Assembly (NCBI RefSeq): GCF_004310345.1
Contig: NZ_SISK01000004.1
Span: forward strand, 1 to 64,000
Length of the DNA stretch: 64,000 nucleotides
Reading direction: 5' to 3'
From: Paracoccus subflavus
GTDB lineage: Bacteria; Pseudomonadota; Alphaproteobacteria; Rhodobacterales; Rhodobacteraceae
The position numbers and the translations under genes were made by a program. A model generated the notes under the pieces. That model worked only from the letters and a program-made list of their open reading frames with translations, did not search any database and was not told where the DNA came from. Below are positions 18,129 through 27,710 of this stretch, piece after piece (the first letter of the stretch is position 1; the number at the start of each line of letters is the position of its first letter).

Positions 18129-18335
18129 TCAGAGCAGTTTCAGATCGCTGGCCGAGGCCCGGCCGTCACGGCCCGATTGCAGTTCGTATGCGATCTTCTG
18201 GTTGTCCTTGAGGCCCGTCAGCCCGGCACGCTCTACGGCCGAGATATGGACAAAGATGTCCTTGCCGCCGTCGTCGGGGGCGATGAAACCATAGCCCTTG
18301 GTGGCGTTGAACCATTTCACCGTTCCGGTCGCCAT
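18129..18335 (-). CDS. Cold-shock domain protein
   Basis: 68 residues, [20 protein letters not shown]..., forming a single five-stranded cold-shock domain. RNP1 (KGYGFI) and RNP2 (DIFVHI) are intact. The protein binds single-stranded RNA and DNA and acts as an RNA chaperone or antiterminator. The start at 18335 is preceded by AAGGAGAG. About 200 bases separate the start from the stop of upstream thrS, leaving room for the long leader often seen in csp genes. Nothing shows whether it is cold induced. Confidence 0.95.
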   Translation of the reverse strand: MATGTVKWFNATKGYGFIAPDDGGKDIFVHISAVERAGLTGLKDNQKIAYELQSGRDGRASASDLKLL

Positions 18336-18543
18336 AACCGTTCTCTCCTTCAAGTCCATCCCGACGCAGGATTGCGCCAGGCCGTGCAGCCCGCTTTCGA
18401 ACTTCCGGCTGCCCAGAACGGGAGGCGGTAGAAAGGCTTCGCTCACGCAGATGCGAGGATGGACGAATCGTTAAAAAAGGCAAGACGGAAACGCGCGCAG
18501 ACAGCAATCTGCACGCGACAAGCCTGCCAGACAGACTGGACCC

Positions 18544-20490
18544 TTAGCGCAGGTCGGGCGGCGTGGCTTCGTCTTTCAGCATGGCGATGGCTTCGACAAG
18601 GGGCAGCGGGCGCGATCCCTGCTGATCCAGACGGCGAAGCGATACGGTGCGATCCTCTACTTCTTTCATGCCGATGGCAAGGATTGCCGGCACCTTGGCG
18701 ACCGAATGTTCGCGCACCTTGTAGTTGATCTTTTCGTTGCGAATGTCGGCCTCGGCCCGGATGCCAGCCGCGCGCAGGGTGTCGACCACGTCGGCGACAT
18801 AGGCGTCGGCATCGGAGACGATCGAGGCCACCACCACCTGCCGGGGCGCCAGCCAGAAGGGCAGCTTGCCCGCGTTGTTTTCGATCAGGATGCCGATAAA
18901 GCGTTCGAACGATCCCAACACCGCGCGGTGCAGCATGATCGGGCGGTGCTTGCCCCCGTCCGCGCCGACATATTCGGCATCCAGCCGTTCGGGCAGGTTG
19001 GGATCGACCTGAAGGGTGCCGCATTGCCAGTCGCGACCGATGGCGTCGCGCAGCACGAACTCCAGCTTCGGTCCATAAAAGGCGCCTTCGCCGGGGAACA
19101 GTTCGTAATCGTGACCGGCGGCCTTGCAGGCATTGCCCAGGGCGGCCTCGGCCCGATCCCAGCTTTCGTCCGATCCGATGCGTTTTTCGGGGCGGGTGGA
19201 CAGCTTGATGCGCCAGTCGGTAAAGCCCAGGTCGGCATAGATCGCGGCCAGAAACTCGATGAATTTCCTGGTTTCGGGTTCGATCTGATCCTCTGTGCAG
19301 AAGATGTGGGCATCGTCCTGGGTGAAGCCGCGGACCCGCATGATGCCGTGCAGCGCGCCCGAGGGTTCATAGCGGTTGCAGGATCCGAATTCGGCCATGC
19401 GCAGCGGCAGATCGCGATAGGATTTCAGGCCGTGATTGAAGATCTGCACATGGCAGGGGCAGTTCATCGGCTTGAGGGCGTTGACGGTCTTTTGCCGGGC
19501 ATGATCCTCGTCCACCTCGACGATGAACATGTTGTCCTGATAGTTTTCCCAGTGGCCCGACGCTTCCCACAGCTTGCGGCTCACGACTTGGGGCGTGTTC
19601 ACCTCGACATAGCCGTCGGCGCGCTGTCTGCGGCGCATGTAGTCCTGCAAGGTCGTGTAGATGTTCCAGCCGTTCGGGTGCCAGAAGATCTGGCCCGGCG
19701 CCTCCTCCTGCATGTGGAACAGGTCCATCTCGCGGCCCAGCTTGCGGTGGTCGCGCTTGGCGGCCTCCTCCAGCATGGTCAGGTGGGCCTTCAGGTCGTC
19801 GCGATTGCGAAAGGCCACGCCATAGATGCGTTGCAGCATCGGGCGCGTGGCATCGCCCAGCCAGTAGGCTCCGGCGATATGGGTCAGCTTGAAGGCGTCG
19901 GCGGGCAACTGGCCCGTGTTCTGCAAATGCGGGCCGCGGCACAGATCCTGCCAGTCGCCGTGCCAGTACATCCGCAAGTCCTCGCCCTCGGGGATGCGGT
20001 CGATCAGTTCCAGCTTGAACGGCTCGTTCGCCGCCTTGTAATGGGCAATGGCGCGGTCGCGGTCCCAGACCTCGGTGCGGACCGAGTCGCGGGCGGCGAT
20101 GATCTCCTTCATCTTCGCCTCGATCCGGCCCAAGTCCTCGGGGGTAAAGGGTTCGGTGCGGTCAAAGTCGTAGAACCAGCCCTGATCGCGCACCGGACCG
20201 ATGGTGACCTTCACCTCTGGCCAGATTTCCTGCACGGCGCGTGCCATGACATGGGCGAAATCGTGACGGATCAGGTCCAGCGCGGGGACGGCGTCCTTGA
20301 TCGTATGGATGCTGATCGTCCCGGACGCCGTGATGGGCCAGGCGAGGTCGATATGGCGTCCGTCCAGACTGGCCGAGATGGCGCGCTTGGCCAGGCTGGG
20401 CGCAATGCTTTCGGCGACCTCGGCGGCGGTGACACCGATGGGATAGTCGCGCGCAGTTCCATCGGGAAAGGTCAGGGAAATCTGGGACAT
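18544..20490 (-). CDS. thrS: Threonyl-tRNA synthetase
   Basis: 648 residues beginning [19 protein letters not shown]. In order: the TGS domain (about 1-65), the second N-terminal editing domain with a [10 protein letters not shown] helix, and the class II core. The core has motif 2 ([25 protein letters not shown]), the zinc-binding Cys in NCPCH, and motif 3 region [14 protein letters not shown]. The anticodon-binding domain is C-terminal. It charges tRNA-Thr with threonine. The start is preferred over 20646, as the TGS domain opens immediately after it. Confidence 0.97.
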   Translation of the reverse strand: MSQISLTFPDGTARDYPIGVTAAEVAESIAPSLAKRAISASLDGRHIDLAWPITASGTISIHTIKDAVPALDLIRHDFAHVMARAVQEIWPEVKVTIGPVRDQGWFYDFDRTEPFTPEDLGRIEAKMKEIIAARDSVRTEVWDRDRAIAHYKAANEPFKLELIDRIPEGEDLRMYWHGDWQDLCRGPHLQNTGQLPADAFKLTHIAGAYWLGDATRPMLQRIYGVAFRNRDDLKAHLTMLEEAAKRDHRKLGREMDLFHMQEEAPGQIFWHPNGWNIYTTLQDYMRRRQRADGYVEVNTPQVVSRKLWEASGHWENYQDNMFIVEVDEDHARQKTVNALKPMNCPCHVQIFNHGLKSYRDLPLRMAEFGSCNRYEPSGALHGIMRVRGFTQDDAHIFCTEDQIEPETRKFIEFLAAIYADLGFTDWRIKLSTRPEKRIGSDESWDRAEAALGNACKAAGHDYELFPGEGAFYGPKLEFVLRDAIGRDWQCGTLQVDPNLPERLDAEYVGADGGKHRPIMLHRAVLGSFERFIGILIENNAGKLPFWLAPRQVVVASIVSDADAYVADVVDTLRAAGIRAEADIRNEKINYKVREHSVAKVPAILAIGMKEVEDRTVSLRRLDQQGSRPLPLVEAIAMLKDEATPPDLR

Positions 20491-20608
20491 GGTCCGTATT
20501 CCTCGTCGGTCTGGCGCCCACGGAACGCCCGGTTGCGGGTTGTCCGCTCTCCATTGGACGCGCGGCGGAAAACTGTCAAGATAAGCCGTCCAAAGCGAAA
20601 GGCCGGCC

Positions 20609-21349
20609 ATGACCGAATATCTGGACACTCCCGCCGGGCGGCGCATCGCCTATCGGTTCCGCGACGGGCAGGGACCGGGCATTGTCTTTCTGGGCGGGTT
20701 CCGGTCGGACATGACCGGCACCAAGGCGGAATGGCTGGACGACCGGGCGCGCAAGCAGGGCAGGGCCTTTCTGCGCTTTGACTATTCGGGGCATGGCGCC
20801 AGCGCCGGCCGGTTCGAGGACGGCTGCATCGGCGACTGGCTGGCCGATGCGCACGCCGTGATCCAGGCTGTGACACAAGGGCCTCAGGTGCTGGTGGGAT
20901 CGTCCATGGGAGGATGGATCGCCATCTTGCTGGCCCGCGCCATGCCGGACCGGATCGCCGGCCTTGTGACCGTTGCCGCCGCGCCCGATTTCACCGAACA
21001 AGGGTTCTGGGCCGGCTTTGACGACAAACAGCGCCAGGCGCTGATGGCGACAGGCCGGGTGGCGTTGCCCAGCGACTATGGCGACGAGCCCTATGTGATT
21101 TCCCGCCGCCTGATCGAGGACGGGCGCGATCACCTGGTCATGGACCGGCCGCTGACATTGCTCTGTCCGGTGCGGATGTTCCAGGGCACCGCCGACCGGG
21201 ATGTGCCGGTTGACTGGGCCCTGCGGCTGCTGGATCACGCGACTGGTCCCGACATTCGCCTGACGCTGGTCAAGGATGCCGATCATCGGTTTTCGACGCC
21301 CGAATGCCTGCAACTGATCGGGCAGGGCGTGGACGATGTCGTGGCCTAG
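20609..21349 (+). CDS. Alpha/beta hydrolase (ABHD10-like)
   Basis: 246 residues. The nucleophile elbow is GSSMGGW (catalytic Ser near residue 98), with an [14 protein letters not shown] oxyanion stretch near residue 30 and [12 protein letters not shown] before the nucleophile. The acid lies in the [10 protein letters not shown] loop and the histidine in DADHRF. Proteins with this GGFRSDM...YSGHG pattern are related to ABHD10-type thioesterases or esterases. The 3' end overlaps the next hydrolase gene by 14 bases, so they are translationally coupled. Confidence 0.88.
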   Translation: MTEYLDTPAGRRIAYRFRDGQGPGIVFLGGFRSDMTGTKAEWLDDRARKQGRAFLRFDYSGHGASAGRFEDGCIGDWLADAHAVIQAVTQGPQVLVGSSMGGWIAILLARAMPDRIAGLVTVAAAPDFTEQGFWAGFDDKQRQALMATGRVALPSDYGDEPYVISRRLIEDGRDHLVMDRPLTLLCPVRMFQGTADRDVPVDWALRLLDHATGPDIRLTLVKDADHRFSTPECLQLIGQGVDDVVA

Positions 21350-22292
21350 GCTGCTGCCCGGAGTCGTGGTGGGGGTCGTGCTGGCCCTTTTCTGGGTCTG
21401 GGGACCGCGCGACCGGTTGCGCGGCGATTCCGCGGTGGACCTGCGCGTCGACCCGCAGGCGTGGCTTGCCGCGCGAGAGGCGGGCATCCGCCCCGCGGTC
21501 GCGTCCTATCTGCAATGGGCAGGGCCGCCGGGGCAAAAGACCGATATTGCGATCCTGTATGTCCATGGCTTTTCCGCCAGCCCTGCGGAACTGCGCCCCT
21601 TGCCCGAGGAACTGGCGCGCCGGCTGGGGGCCAATCTGCTGGCCGTCCGATTGACCGGCCACGGGCGGAACGGCGATGCCCTGGCGGCAGCGCGAGCCGA
21701 TGACTGGTGGCGCGATCTGATCGAGGGCCTGACCCTTGCCCGAGGCATGGGTCAGAGGGTCGTCGTGCTGGGCATGTCCACTGGGGCCACGCTGACTGCG
21801 CTGGCCGCGCGCGACCCGCATCTGGGGGCGATGATGGACGGGGTTATCCTGGTGTCGCCGAACTTTGCCTTGAAAGCGCGGGGCGCCTGGATGCTGGACC
21901 TGCCGGGGCTTCGGACAATCCTGCGGCTGGCGGGCGATCCCCCACGGTGTTTTGCGGTTCGCAACGACAGGCATCGTGACGGCTGGACAAGCTGTTATCC
22001 GATGTCCGCGACCCTGCCCGTCGGCGCCTTGCTGCGACAGGCCCGTCGGGGCGATTACAGTCAGGCAAGGATGCCGGCCCTGTTCGTCTGGTCGGATGCC
22101 GACCGCATCGTCGATCACCGGATCAGCGCCCGGATTGCATCGGAATGGGGCAACGCCCCGACCATCCTGCGCATCATTCCGGGCGCTGGAGACGATCCCG
22201 ACGCCCATGTTCTTGCGGGCGATGCCTTGTCGCCAAGCATGACCCCGATGCTGACCAAGGCCATCGCCGACTGGATCGCCAACCTGCCCTGA
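21336..22292 (+). CDS. Membrane-anchored alpha/beta hydrolase (lipase/esterase-like)
   Basis: 318 residues. An N-terminal membrane anchor or uncleaved signal (VVVGVVLALFWVWG) is followed by an alpha/beta-hydrolase core. YVHGFSASPAEL carries the HG oxyanion motif, the nucleophile elbow is GMSTGATL, the acid is in VWSDADRIVDH, and the histidine is likely in the DPDAHVLAG loop. The elbow reads GxSTG rather than the more common GxSxG variants with Met or Leu. The substrate is unknown. It overlaps the preceding hydrolase gene. Confidence 0.85.
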   Translation: MSWPRLLPGVVVGVVLALFWVWGPRDRLRGDSAVDLRVDPQAWLAAREAGIRPAVASYLQWAGPPGQKTDIAILYVHGFSASPAELRPLPEELARRLGANLLAVRLTGHGRNGDALAAARADDWWRDLIEGLTLARGMGQRVVVLGMSTGATLTALAARDPHLGAMMDGVILVSPNFALKARGAWMLDLPGLRTILRLAGDPPRCFAVRNDRHRDGWTSCYPMSATLPVGALLRQARRGDYSQARMPALFVWSDADRIVDHRISARIASEWGNAPTILRIIPGAGDDPDAHVLAGDALSPSMTPMLTKAIADWIANLP

Positions 22293-22306
22293 CGGTCGCG
22301 TCCGGT

Positions 22307-23656
22307 TCAGACGGCGGTCTTGCTGCTGTCCTCGACCTGGTCGGTGGCGCCGCAGTCTGCCGCTTCTCCACCCCGGATGCGGCGTTTCTTGGGTTTGATC
22401 GAATCAGGCACCGCCATGTTGTCGTCGATGAAGTCCAGAACCAGCGGCCGGATGTTCAGGCGCCAGGACTTGCCTGCAAAGATGCCATAATGGCCGGCGC
22501 CGGGTTCCAGATGCTGCTTCTTTCGATCCGGGGAAACCCCCGTGCACAGATCCAGGGCGGCAACGCATTGTCCGGGGGCCGAAATGTCGTCGTTCGCGCC
22601 CTCGACCGTCATGATGGCGACGTTGCTGATCTTGCCGATGTCCACGGCTCGACCGTTCACGACGAATTCGTTATGGGCGATCTCGCATTTCTTGAACACC
22701 CGCTCGACCGTCGAAAGATAGAATTCGGCCGTCATGTCCATGACCGCCAGGTATTCGTCATAAAACCGGTTGTGCCTGTCGCCCTCGGATGCGGTGCCCC
22801 GCGCCTCGCCCCAGATCTTGTCCAGAAACGCCTTGGTATGGGTTTCCGCGTTCATCGCAATGAACGAGGCCAGTTGCGCAAGGCCCGGATAGACCATGCG
22901 CCCCGCGCCGCGATACTTGAACCCGACCGACTGAATGGCAAGGTGTTCCAGTGCGCCCATCGTCATGCGGTTGCCGAAATCCGTCACCTCGGTCGCGGCG
23001 GCATCGGGATCGACCGGGCCGCCAATCAGGGTCAGGGTGCGCGGTTGGGACGCGGGATCGTCTTCGGCCAGAATGGCACAGGCCGCCAGGGCAAGGGGGG
23101 CGGGCTGACATACGGCGATGACATTGGTGTCCGCGCCCAGGCGGCGGATGAAGTCCACCAGATACTGGGTATAATCCTCGATATCGAACTTGCCTTCGCT
23201 GACGGGAATGTCGCGGGCATTGTGCCAGTCGGTGACATAAACCTCGCAATCGGGCAAAAGCGATGTCACGGTAGAGCGCATCAGCGTTGCATAATGGCCC
23301 GACATGGGGGCGACCAGCAGAACCTTGCGCGGCATCGGCTCGCGTCGGGCGACGCGGAAATGGATCAGATCGCCGAAGGGGCGCTTCACGACCGGCTCGA
23401 CATAGACAATGTGATCCTGCCCCTGTTCACCGGGAATGGGCGGAATTTCCCAGTCGGGCTTGATGACCATGCGGGCAAAGCTGCGTTCCGTCACGCGGCC
23501 CCACGCGCTCATCAGCTTGAGGATGGGGTGGGGGTTCAGCGCGAAAACCGGGTAGGAGGCGATAGCGCGGGCCGAGGCCCCCATCCATTCGTTCGTATTG
23601 CGAATGGTTTCCATCGCGTCATAGGACACGATGCCCTTGATACCCTTGATCGTCAT
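22307..23656 (-). CDS. phaZ: Intracellular polyhydroxybutyrate depolymerase
   Basis: 449 residues from MTIKGIKGIVSYDAMETI. The family replaces the serine of the lipase box with cysteine. Here the motif is VCQPAPLALAA with Cys183, the same number as in Ralstonia PhaZ1. Further family blocks are PHPILKLMSAWGRVTERSF, LLVAPMSGHYATLM and the C-terminal EPGAGHYGIFAGKSW with the catalytic His. It mobilises stored polymer from granules. It is divergent from phaC with a ~127-base gap. The longer open frame to 23827 would run into phaC and was rejected. The pairing with phaC, phaP and phaR is the Paracoccus/Rhodobacter arrangement. Confidence 0.94.
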   Translation of the reverse strand: MTIKGIKGIVSYDAMETIRNTNEWMGASARAIASYPVFALNPHPILKLMSAWGRVTERSFARMVIKPDWEIPPIPGEQGQDHIVYVEPVVKRPFGDLIHFRVARREPMPRKVLLVAPMSGHYATLMRSTVTSLLPDCEVYVTDWHNARDIPVSEGKFDIEDYTQYLVDFIRRLGADTNVIAVCQPAPLALAACAILAEDDPASQPRTLTLIGGPVDPDAAATEVTDFGNRMTMGALEHLAIQSVGFKYRGAGRMVYPGLAQLASFIAMNAETHTKAFLDKIWGEARGTASEGDRHNRFYDEYLAVMDMTAEFYLSTVERVFKKCEIAHNEFVVNGRAVDIGKISNVAIMTVEGANDDISAPGQCVAALDLCTGVSPDRKKQHLEPGAGHYGIFAGKSWRLNIRPLVLDFIDDNMAVPDSIKPKKRRIRGGEAADCGATDQVEDSSKTAV

Positions 23657-23783
23657 CGTGTCGCCCTTTCGCTGGTGCAGCATGACGGAAAGCGAGGTTG
23701 CCGAATTTTGGTTCCCAAACCGGGTTTGCGCATTTTCCGCCCTGCGCATATCATCGACTCCGTATAAGGGGGGAACCGGGATC

Positions 23784-25841
23784 ATGGCAAGAAGTGCAGA
23801 ATCCGGCAGTCGGAAAGTTAAAAACAAGTCGTCGCGAATTGAATCGGTTGAAGATTCAGAAAATTTGCCAAAGCAGAAAGAAAAGGGTGTCGCCCGAAAA
23901 CCCCGGGCGCCCCGTGCCGAGGCGAGGGAATCGCCGTCGGCCGAACCATCTCCCCTTTCTGCCGCCCCTGCCGTGAATCCGCCGCAGGTGCAGCTTGAAC
24001 AGGTTGCCTCGACTCGGGCTCAGCCCCTTGGGGACAAGGCGCCGTCGGCGGAGCAAAGGGCCGGTTCGCTTGCACAGGGGGCCTCGGCCTCGACCGCGCG
24101 AAAGCTGGCCGAGAACATCGAGCGCATCGAGGCCCTGGGGCAGCGGCTGATGGCGGCCCTGTCGTCGCGGCCCCTGCCCAATCCGTCCATCGAGGTGCCG
24201 GGGCCGGAACTGATGATGACCGCCGCCAGCGCCTGGATGAAGACCCTGTCCGAGCAGCCGGGCCGTGTTCTGGAAAACCAGGTCCGATACTGGGGGGAAA
24301 CGATCCGGAATTATGCCGATACGCAGATGGCGCTGGCCCGCGGCCAGACGGCGACGCCCGAAGACGAACCCAAGGGCGATCCGCGCTTTGCCAACCCGCT
24401 GTGGCACAGCCACCCGTTCTTCAGCTTCGTCAAGCGGCAGTATCTCATCAATGCCAAGGCCATGCGGGACGTGTCCCGCAATCTGCAGGTTTCAGACGAT
24501 GTTGCCGGCCGCCGCATTGCCTGGATCACCGACCAGATCGTGGACATGATGGCCCCGACGAATTTTCTGGCTACCAATCCCGACGCCTTGGAACGCGCGG
24601 TGGCCACCGATGGCGAAAGCCTTGTCAAGGGTCTGGAAAACCTCGTCCGCGATGTCGAGCTGAACGGCGGCGACGTGATCGTGTCGCTGGCCGACCGGGA
24701 TGCCTTCACCGTAGGAGAGAACGTCGGCGCCTCTGAAGGCACGGTGGTCCACCGGACGCCCATGTATGAGCTGATCCAGTACAAACCCGCGACCGATCAG
24801 GTTCACGAACTGCCGCTGCTGATCTTTCCGCCCTGGATCAACAAGTTCTATGTCCTGGATCTCAAGCCGCAGAACAGCCTTATCAAGTGGTTGACCGAAC
24901 AGGGGCACACCCTGTTCATAGTAAGCTGGAAGAACCCGGATGCCAGCTATGCCGATACCGGGCTGGAGGACTATGTGTCCGCCTATCTCGAGGCGATGGA
25001 CAAGGTTCGTGCCCTGACAGGGCAGCCGCGCCTGAATGTCGTGGGCTACTGCATCGGCGGCACCACCCTGTCGCTGACGCTGGCGCTGCTGAAACAGCGC
25101 GGCGACGACCGGGTCAATTCGGCGACCCTGTTCACGACCTTGGCGGATTTTTCCGATCAGGGGGAATTCGTCAACTTCCTCCAGGACGATCTGGTGAACG
25201 GCATCGCGGACGAAATCCAGCGGCACGGCATCATGCGCGCCAAGCTGATGTCCCGGACGATGAACTTTCTGCGGCCCCGCGATCTGGTCTGGGGGCCGGC
25301 AATCCGCAGCTACATGATGGGCGAGGCGCCTCCGGCCTTCGATCTGCTGTTCTGGAATGGCGACAGCACCAATCTTCCGGGCCGGATGGCCATCCAGTAC
25401 CTGCGCGGCCTGTGCCAGAAGAACCTGTTCGCGGGCGAAGGCTTTGACCTGATGGGGCAGAAGCTGCGCTTGTCCGATGTGACGGTGCCCGTGTGTGCGA
25501 TCGCCTGCGAAAAGGACCACATTGCGCCCTGGAAGGACTGCTGGAACAGCGTCGCTGCCATGGGATCGAATGACCGGACATTCATCCTGTCGGAATCGGG
25601 GCATATCGCGGGCATCGTCAATCCGCCCGGCAAAAAGAAATACGGCTTTTATGTGGGCAGCCGGGATTTCGGAAAAGGATACGAGGCCTGGAAGGACGCT
25701 GCGACCTTCACGGCCGAAAGCTGGTGGCCCACCTGGGGGGAATGGCTGGCGGATCGCGCCGGAGCGATGGTGCCCGCGCGTGATCCCGGCAAAGGTCTGG
25801 GGCCGGCTCCGGGAACCTATGTCCACGAAAAAGCGGCCTGA
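23784..25841 (+). CDS. phaC: Polyhydroxyalkanoate (PHB) synthase, class I, with long N-terminal extension
   Basis: 685 residues. The alpha/beta-hydrolase core has the synthase box GYCIGG with the catalytic Cys at residue 423. IFPPWINKFYVLDL, FIVSWKNPD and the C-terminal ESGHIAGIVNPP (catalytic His) also mark PhaC. It polymerises 3-hydroxybutyryl-CoA at the granule surface. In Ralstonia the catalytic Cys is residue 319 of 589, so here about 100 residues are added at the N-terminus. This stretch is Lys/Pro/Ala/Glu-rich and looks disordered. The start ATG 23784 follows GGGGGGAACC. The early part (residues 15-45) is richer in A and T than the rest. Confidence 0.95.
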   Translation: MARSAESGSRKVKNKSSRIESVEDSENLPKQKEKGVARKPRAPRAEARESPSAEPSPLSAAPAVNPPQVQLEQVASTRAQPLGDKAPSAEQRAGSLAQGASASTARKLAENIERIEALGQRLMAALSSRPLPNPSIEVPGPELMMTAASAWMKTLSEQPGRVLENQVRYWGETIRNYADTQMALARGQTATPEDEPKGDPRFANPLWHSHPFFSFVKRQYLINAKAMRDVSRNLQVSDDVAGRRIAWITDQIVDMMAPTNFLATNPDALERAVATDGESLVKGLENLVRDVELNGGDVIVSLADRDAFTVGENVGASEGTVVHRTPMYELIQYKPATDQVHELPLLIFPPWINKFYVLDLKPQNSLIKWLTEQGHTLFIVSWKNPDASYADTGLEDYVSAYLEAMDKVRALTGQPRLNVVGYCIGGTTLSLTLALLKQRGDDRVNSATLFTTLADFSDQGEFVNFLQDDLVNGIADEIQRHGIMRAKLMSRTMNFLRPRDLVWGPAIRSYMMGEAPPAFDLLFWNGDSTNLPGRMAIQYLRGLCQKNLFAGEGFDLMGQKLRLSDVTVPVCAIACEKDHIAPWKDCWNSVAAMGSNDRTFILSESGHIAGIVNPPGKKKYGFYVGSRDFGKGYEAWKDAATFTAESWWPTWGEWLADRAGAMVPARDPGKGLGPAPGTYVHEKAA

Positions 25842-25892
25842 TCGCGATCCGCTGAACCGAGAAGAATTTTTCGCGTAGCAGGAGAAATTTTG

Positions 25893-25942
25893 CTGCACCG
25901 CAGCATATTCCTCTTGCAATGCCGCAGTGCAGCATGCATATT
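25893..25942 (+). promoter_or_regulatory. phaP promoter with PhaR-type operators
   Basis: A perfect CTGC-N3-GCAG inverted repeat lies at 25893-25903. This pattern has been reported for PhaR binding in Rhodobacter. Downstream, TTGCAA (25914-25919) and CATATT (25937-25942) make a -35/-10 pair with 17-base spacing. The spacer holds GCAGTGCAGCA, a second TGC-rich element. A repressor bound here would block RNA polymerase directly. Confidence 0.7.
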
Positions 25943-26019
25943 GCGGTCATGAGAATGGCTTGGCCGCGGAACCCTCTCTCACGATCCACTATCTTGCTGC
26001 GGTGACAGGAGTGAAGAAC

Positions 26020-26490
26020 ATGGCAAAGACCCCCGATTTCGCAAAAACCTTTCAGGACATGATGTCCAACTTCCCGGTCGACATGTCGTCCTATCAGGAT
26101 GCGTTCAAGTCGCAGGGCCTGCTGGGCGAAAAGCTGGCAAAGGTCGCTCTGGCGGCTGCCGAACGCTCGACCGAAATCTCGGCCCAGTGGGCCAAGGACA
26201 CGATTTCCCGCATGGGTGAACTGGCTGCCGTCAAGCAGGAGCCGTCGGACTATGCCAAGTCGCTGAGCGATTTTGCATCCGCTTCGGCCGAAGTGGCGGC
26301 AGAACACATGGCCGCCTATGCCGAAGTGGCCAAGAAGGTTCAGATGGACACGGTCGATCTGATGCTGACCGCTGGCAAGGATGTGGCTGCCGAAGCCCGC
26401 ACGGTTGCCGAAACGGTTGCCCGCGACAACCAGTTCGCGGTGAAAAAGGCTGCCGGTGCCGCCGCTGCCGCGACCTCGGCCGCAAAGTAA
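26020..26490 (+). CDS. phaP: Phasin (PHB granule-associated protein)
   Basis: 156 residues starting MAKTPDFAKTFQDMMSNF. It is a small helical protein with heptad-like Ala-rich segments (EKLAKVALAAAERSTEISAQW, EHMAAYAEVAKKVQMD) and an Ala/Lys-rich end, all typical of phasins. It coats PHB granules in the cytoplasm and limits their size. The gene lies between phaC and phaR, has its own promoter with PhaR-type sites, and ends in a strong terminator, so it is probably an abundant monocistronic message. The earlier in-frame start would overlap the operator region. Confidence 0.92.
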   Translation: MAKTPDFAKTFQDMMSNFPVDMSSYQDAFKSQGLLGEKLAKVALAAAERSTEISAQWAKDTISRMGELAAVKQEPSDYAKSLSDFASASAEVAAEHMAAYAEVAKKVQMDTVDLMLTAGKDVAAEARTVAETVARDNQFAVKKAAGAAAAATSAAK

Positions 26491-26511
26491 TTCCGAACCG
26501 GACGGTTTGGG

Positions 26512-26538
26512 AAAAAGGGGCGTCAGCGCCCCTTTTTT
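26512..26538 (+). terminator. Terminator of phaP
   Basis: AAAAGGGGCG pairs with CGCCCCTTTT around a TCAG-type loop and continues into TTTTTTC, 20 bases after the phaP stop. It separates phaP from phaR. Confidence 0.85.
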
Positions 26539-26578
26539 CATGTCTGACGAACGTTTCCCCGCAGCCACGCAATTTTCT

Positions 26579-26607
26579 TTGCCTTTTGCAGGTGCAGCAC
26601 CCATCAT
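26579..26607 (+). promoter_or_regulatory. phaR promoter with TGC-rich PhaR-type element
   Basis: TTGCCT and CATCAT are spaced by 17 bases, and the spacer contains GCAGGTGCAGCA. This is nearly the same element as GCAGTGCAGCA in the same position of the phaP promoter, which fits PhaR autoregulation as known in Paracoccus denitrificans. Confidence 0.55.
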
Positions 26608-26638
26608 GCGGGAAACCGCGTTTCTTCCGAGGTTCGAG

Positions 26639-27232
26639 ATGGCCGCACCGTCCAGGCCGCTGCTGATCAAGCGCTATGCCAGCCGCAGGCTTTATAACAC
26701 TGAAACCAGCGATTACGTCACGCTGGAAGACATCGCGTCCTTCATCCGCGAGGGTCGTGAGGTCAAGATCGTCGATCTCAAGTCTGGCGACGACCTGACG
26801 CGGCAATATCTGCTGCAGATCATCGCCGAACACGAGGGCAGGGGCGAGAATGTCCTGCCCATCGACGTGCTCACGGACCTGGTCCGCAGCTATACCACCA
26901 GTGCGCACTCCGTTGTCCCGCAGTTTCTGGCCGCCAGCTTTCAGATGCTGCGCGACAGCCAGTCCAAGCTGATGGAGAACATGACGGCCATGCCGCCGCC
27001 GATCGCGCATATCCCCGGGCTGGATACCTTGCACCGCCAGCAGCAAGCCTTTCTCAAGGCGATGATGGGGGGCTGGACCGGCTCATCCGGCCCCGAACCA
27101 GAGGATCTGGAGGTTACCGGCCCGCGGGACGCCAAGTCTCATCGACCCCAGGCCGACGGCGAGGGCGCCGAGGATATGGCCGAGATCCGGCGCCAGCTTG
27201 CCGAACTTCAAAAACGGATCGCCAAGCTCTGA
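26639..27232 (+). CDS. phaR: PHB synthesis repressor PhaR
   Basis: 197 residues from MAAPSRPLLIKRYASRRLYNT. The PHB/PHA accumulation regulator DNA-binding domain spans about residues 8-70: KRYASRRLYNTETSDYVTLEDIA and FIREGREVKIVDLKSGDDLTRQYLLQII. A second PHB-accumulation domain follows (SVVPQFLAASFQML). The C-terminus is a coiled coil (DMAEIRRQLAELQKRIAKL). PhaR binds TGC-rich operators and free PHB, and leaves DNA when polymer appears, so phasin is made only when granules form. Operators are visible before phaP and phaR. Confidence 0.94.
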   Translation: MAAPSRPLLIKRYASRRLYNTETSDYVTLEDIASFIREGREVKIVDLKSGDDLTRQYLLQIIAEHEGRGENVLPIDVLTDLVRSYTTSAHSVVPQFLAASFQMLRDSQSKLMENMTAMPPPIAHIPGLDTLHRQQQAFLKAMMGGWTGSSGPEPEDLEVTGPRDAKSHRPQADGEGAEDMAEIRRQLAELQKRIAKL

Positions 27233-27233
27233 C

Positions 27234-27262
27234 TTGCGCCGCGCTGAAACACCGGCTAGACC
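27234..27262 (+). promoter_or_regulatory. Promoter of tRNA-Ser
   Basis: TTGCGC and TAGACC with 17-base spacing end 10 bases upstream of the mature tRNA 5' end. The -10 is a moderate match. Confidence 0.45.
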
Positions 27263-27271
27263 GCGCCCGAC

Positions 27272-27361
27272 GGACAGTTGGCCGAGTGGTCGAAGGCGCA
27301 CGCCTGGAAAGTGTGTAGGCGGGGAACCGTCTCGAGGGTTCGAATCCCTCACTGTCCGCCA
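27272..27361 (+). tRNA. tRNA-Ser (anticodon GGA)
   Basis: 90 bases including an encoded CCA. The acceptor stem GGACAGT pairs with ACTGTCC, the discriminator is G, the anticodon loop is CTGGAAA, and a long variable arm marks it as serine-specific. The T-arm GGTTCGAATCC is intact. Its 3' end faces the accessory region to the right. Confidence 0.97.
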
Positions 27362-27385
27362 CTTGCACAGTGCAAACCCGAAAAC

Positions 27386-27408
27386 AGGTCCCTCACGGGG
27401 CCTTTTTC
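27386..27408 (+). terminator. Terminator after tRNA-Ser
   Basis: AGGTCCC pairs with GGGGCCT around TCAC (one G-T pair), followed by TTTTC. The rest of the gap up to 27710 holds no gene, and I see no repeat of the tRNA 3' end in it. Confidence 0.7.
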
Positions 27409-27710
27409 TTTATGTGCCAAAGGGGTTTGCAAGGACCATCCGCCCTTCGGAGACTGGCCAACTGCGCGAGATCGGTCTCCAAACGCCCGCCGTCTCTTTC
27501 CACCCGCCCTGCGCTATCGGCGAGACGGATTCAAAACCTCCATACATTTCAATGAACTGACGGGGTCGCGTTGCGCCCGTGTTTCGCTGGTTCCGGCTTG
27601 TTTCGATGGAGACGGAGCGACGACACGGGCGGCGTAGTCACTGGTATGTCTTGGGAGTTTTGCGCGAAGTCTCTGATGACAAACGCAGTTTCCGCCCCTA
27701 GCCTGGCGCG

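Noticed and set aside
18706..20781. A 691-codon plus-strand frame
   Set aside because: Antisense to thrS, which has every synthetase motif; no family signal on this strand.
27362..27710. Possible attachment-site repeat of the tRNA-Ser 3' end
   Set aside because: I searched for the tRNA-Ser and tRNA-Asn 3' ends within the accessory region and found no second copy.
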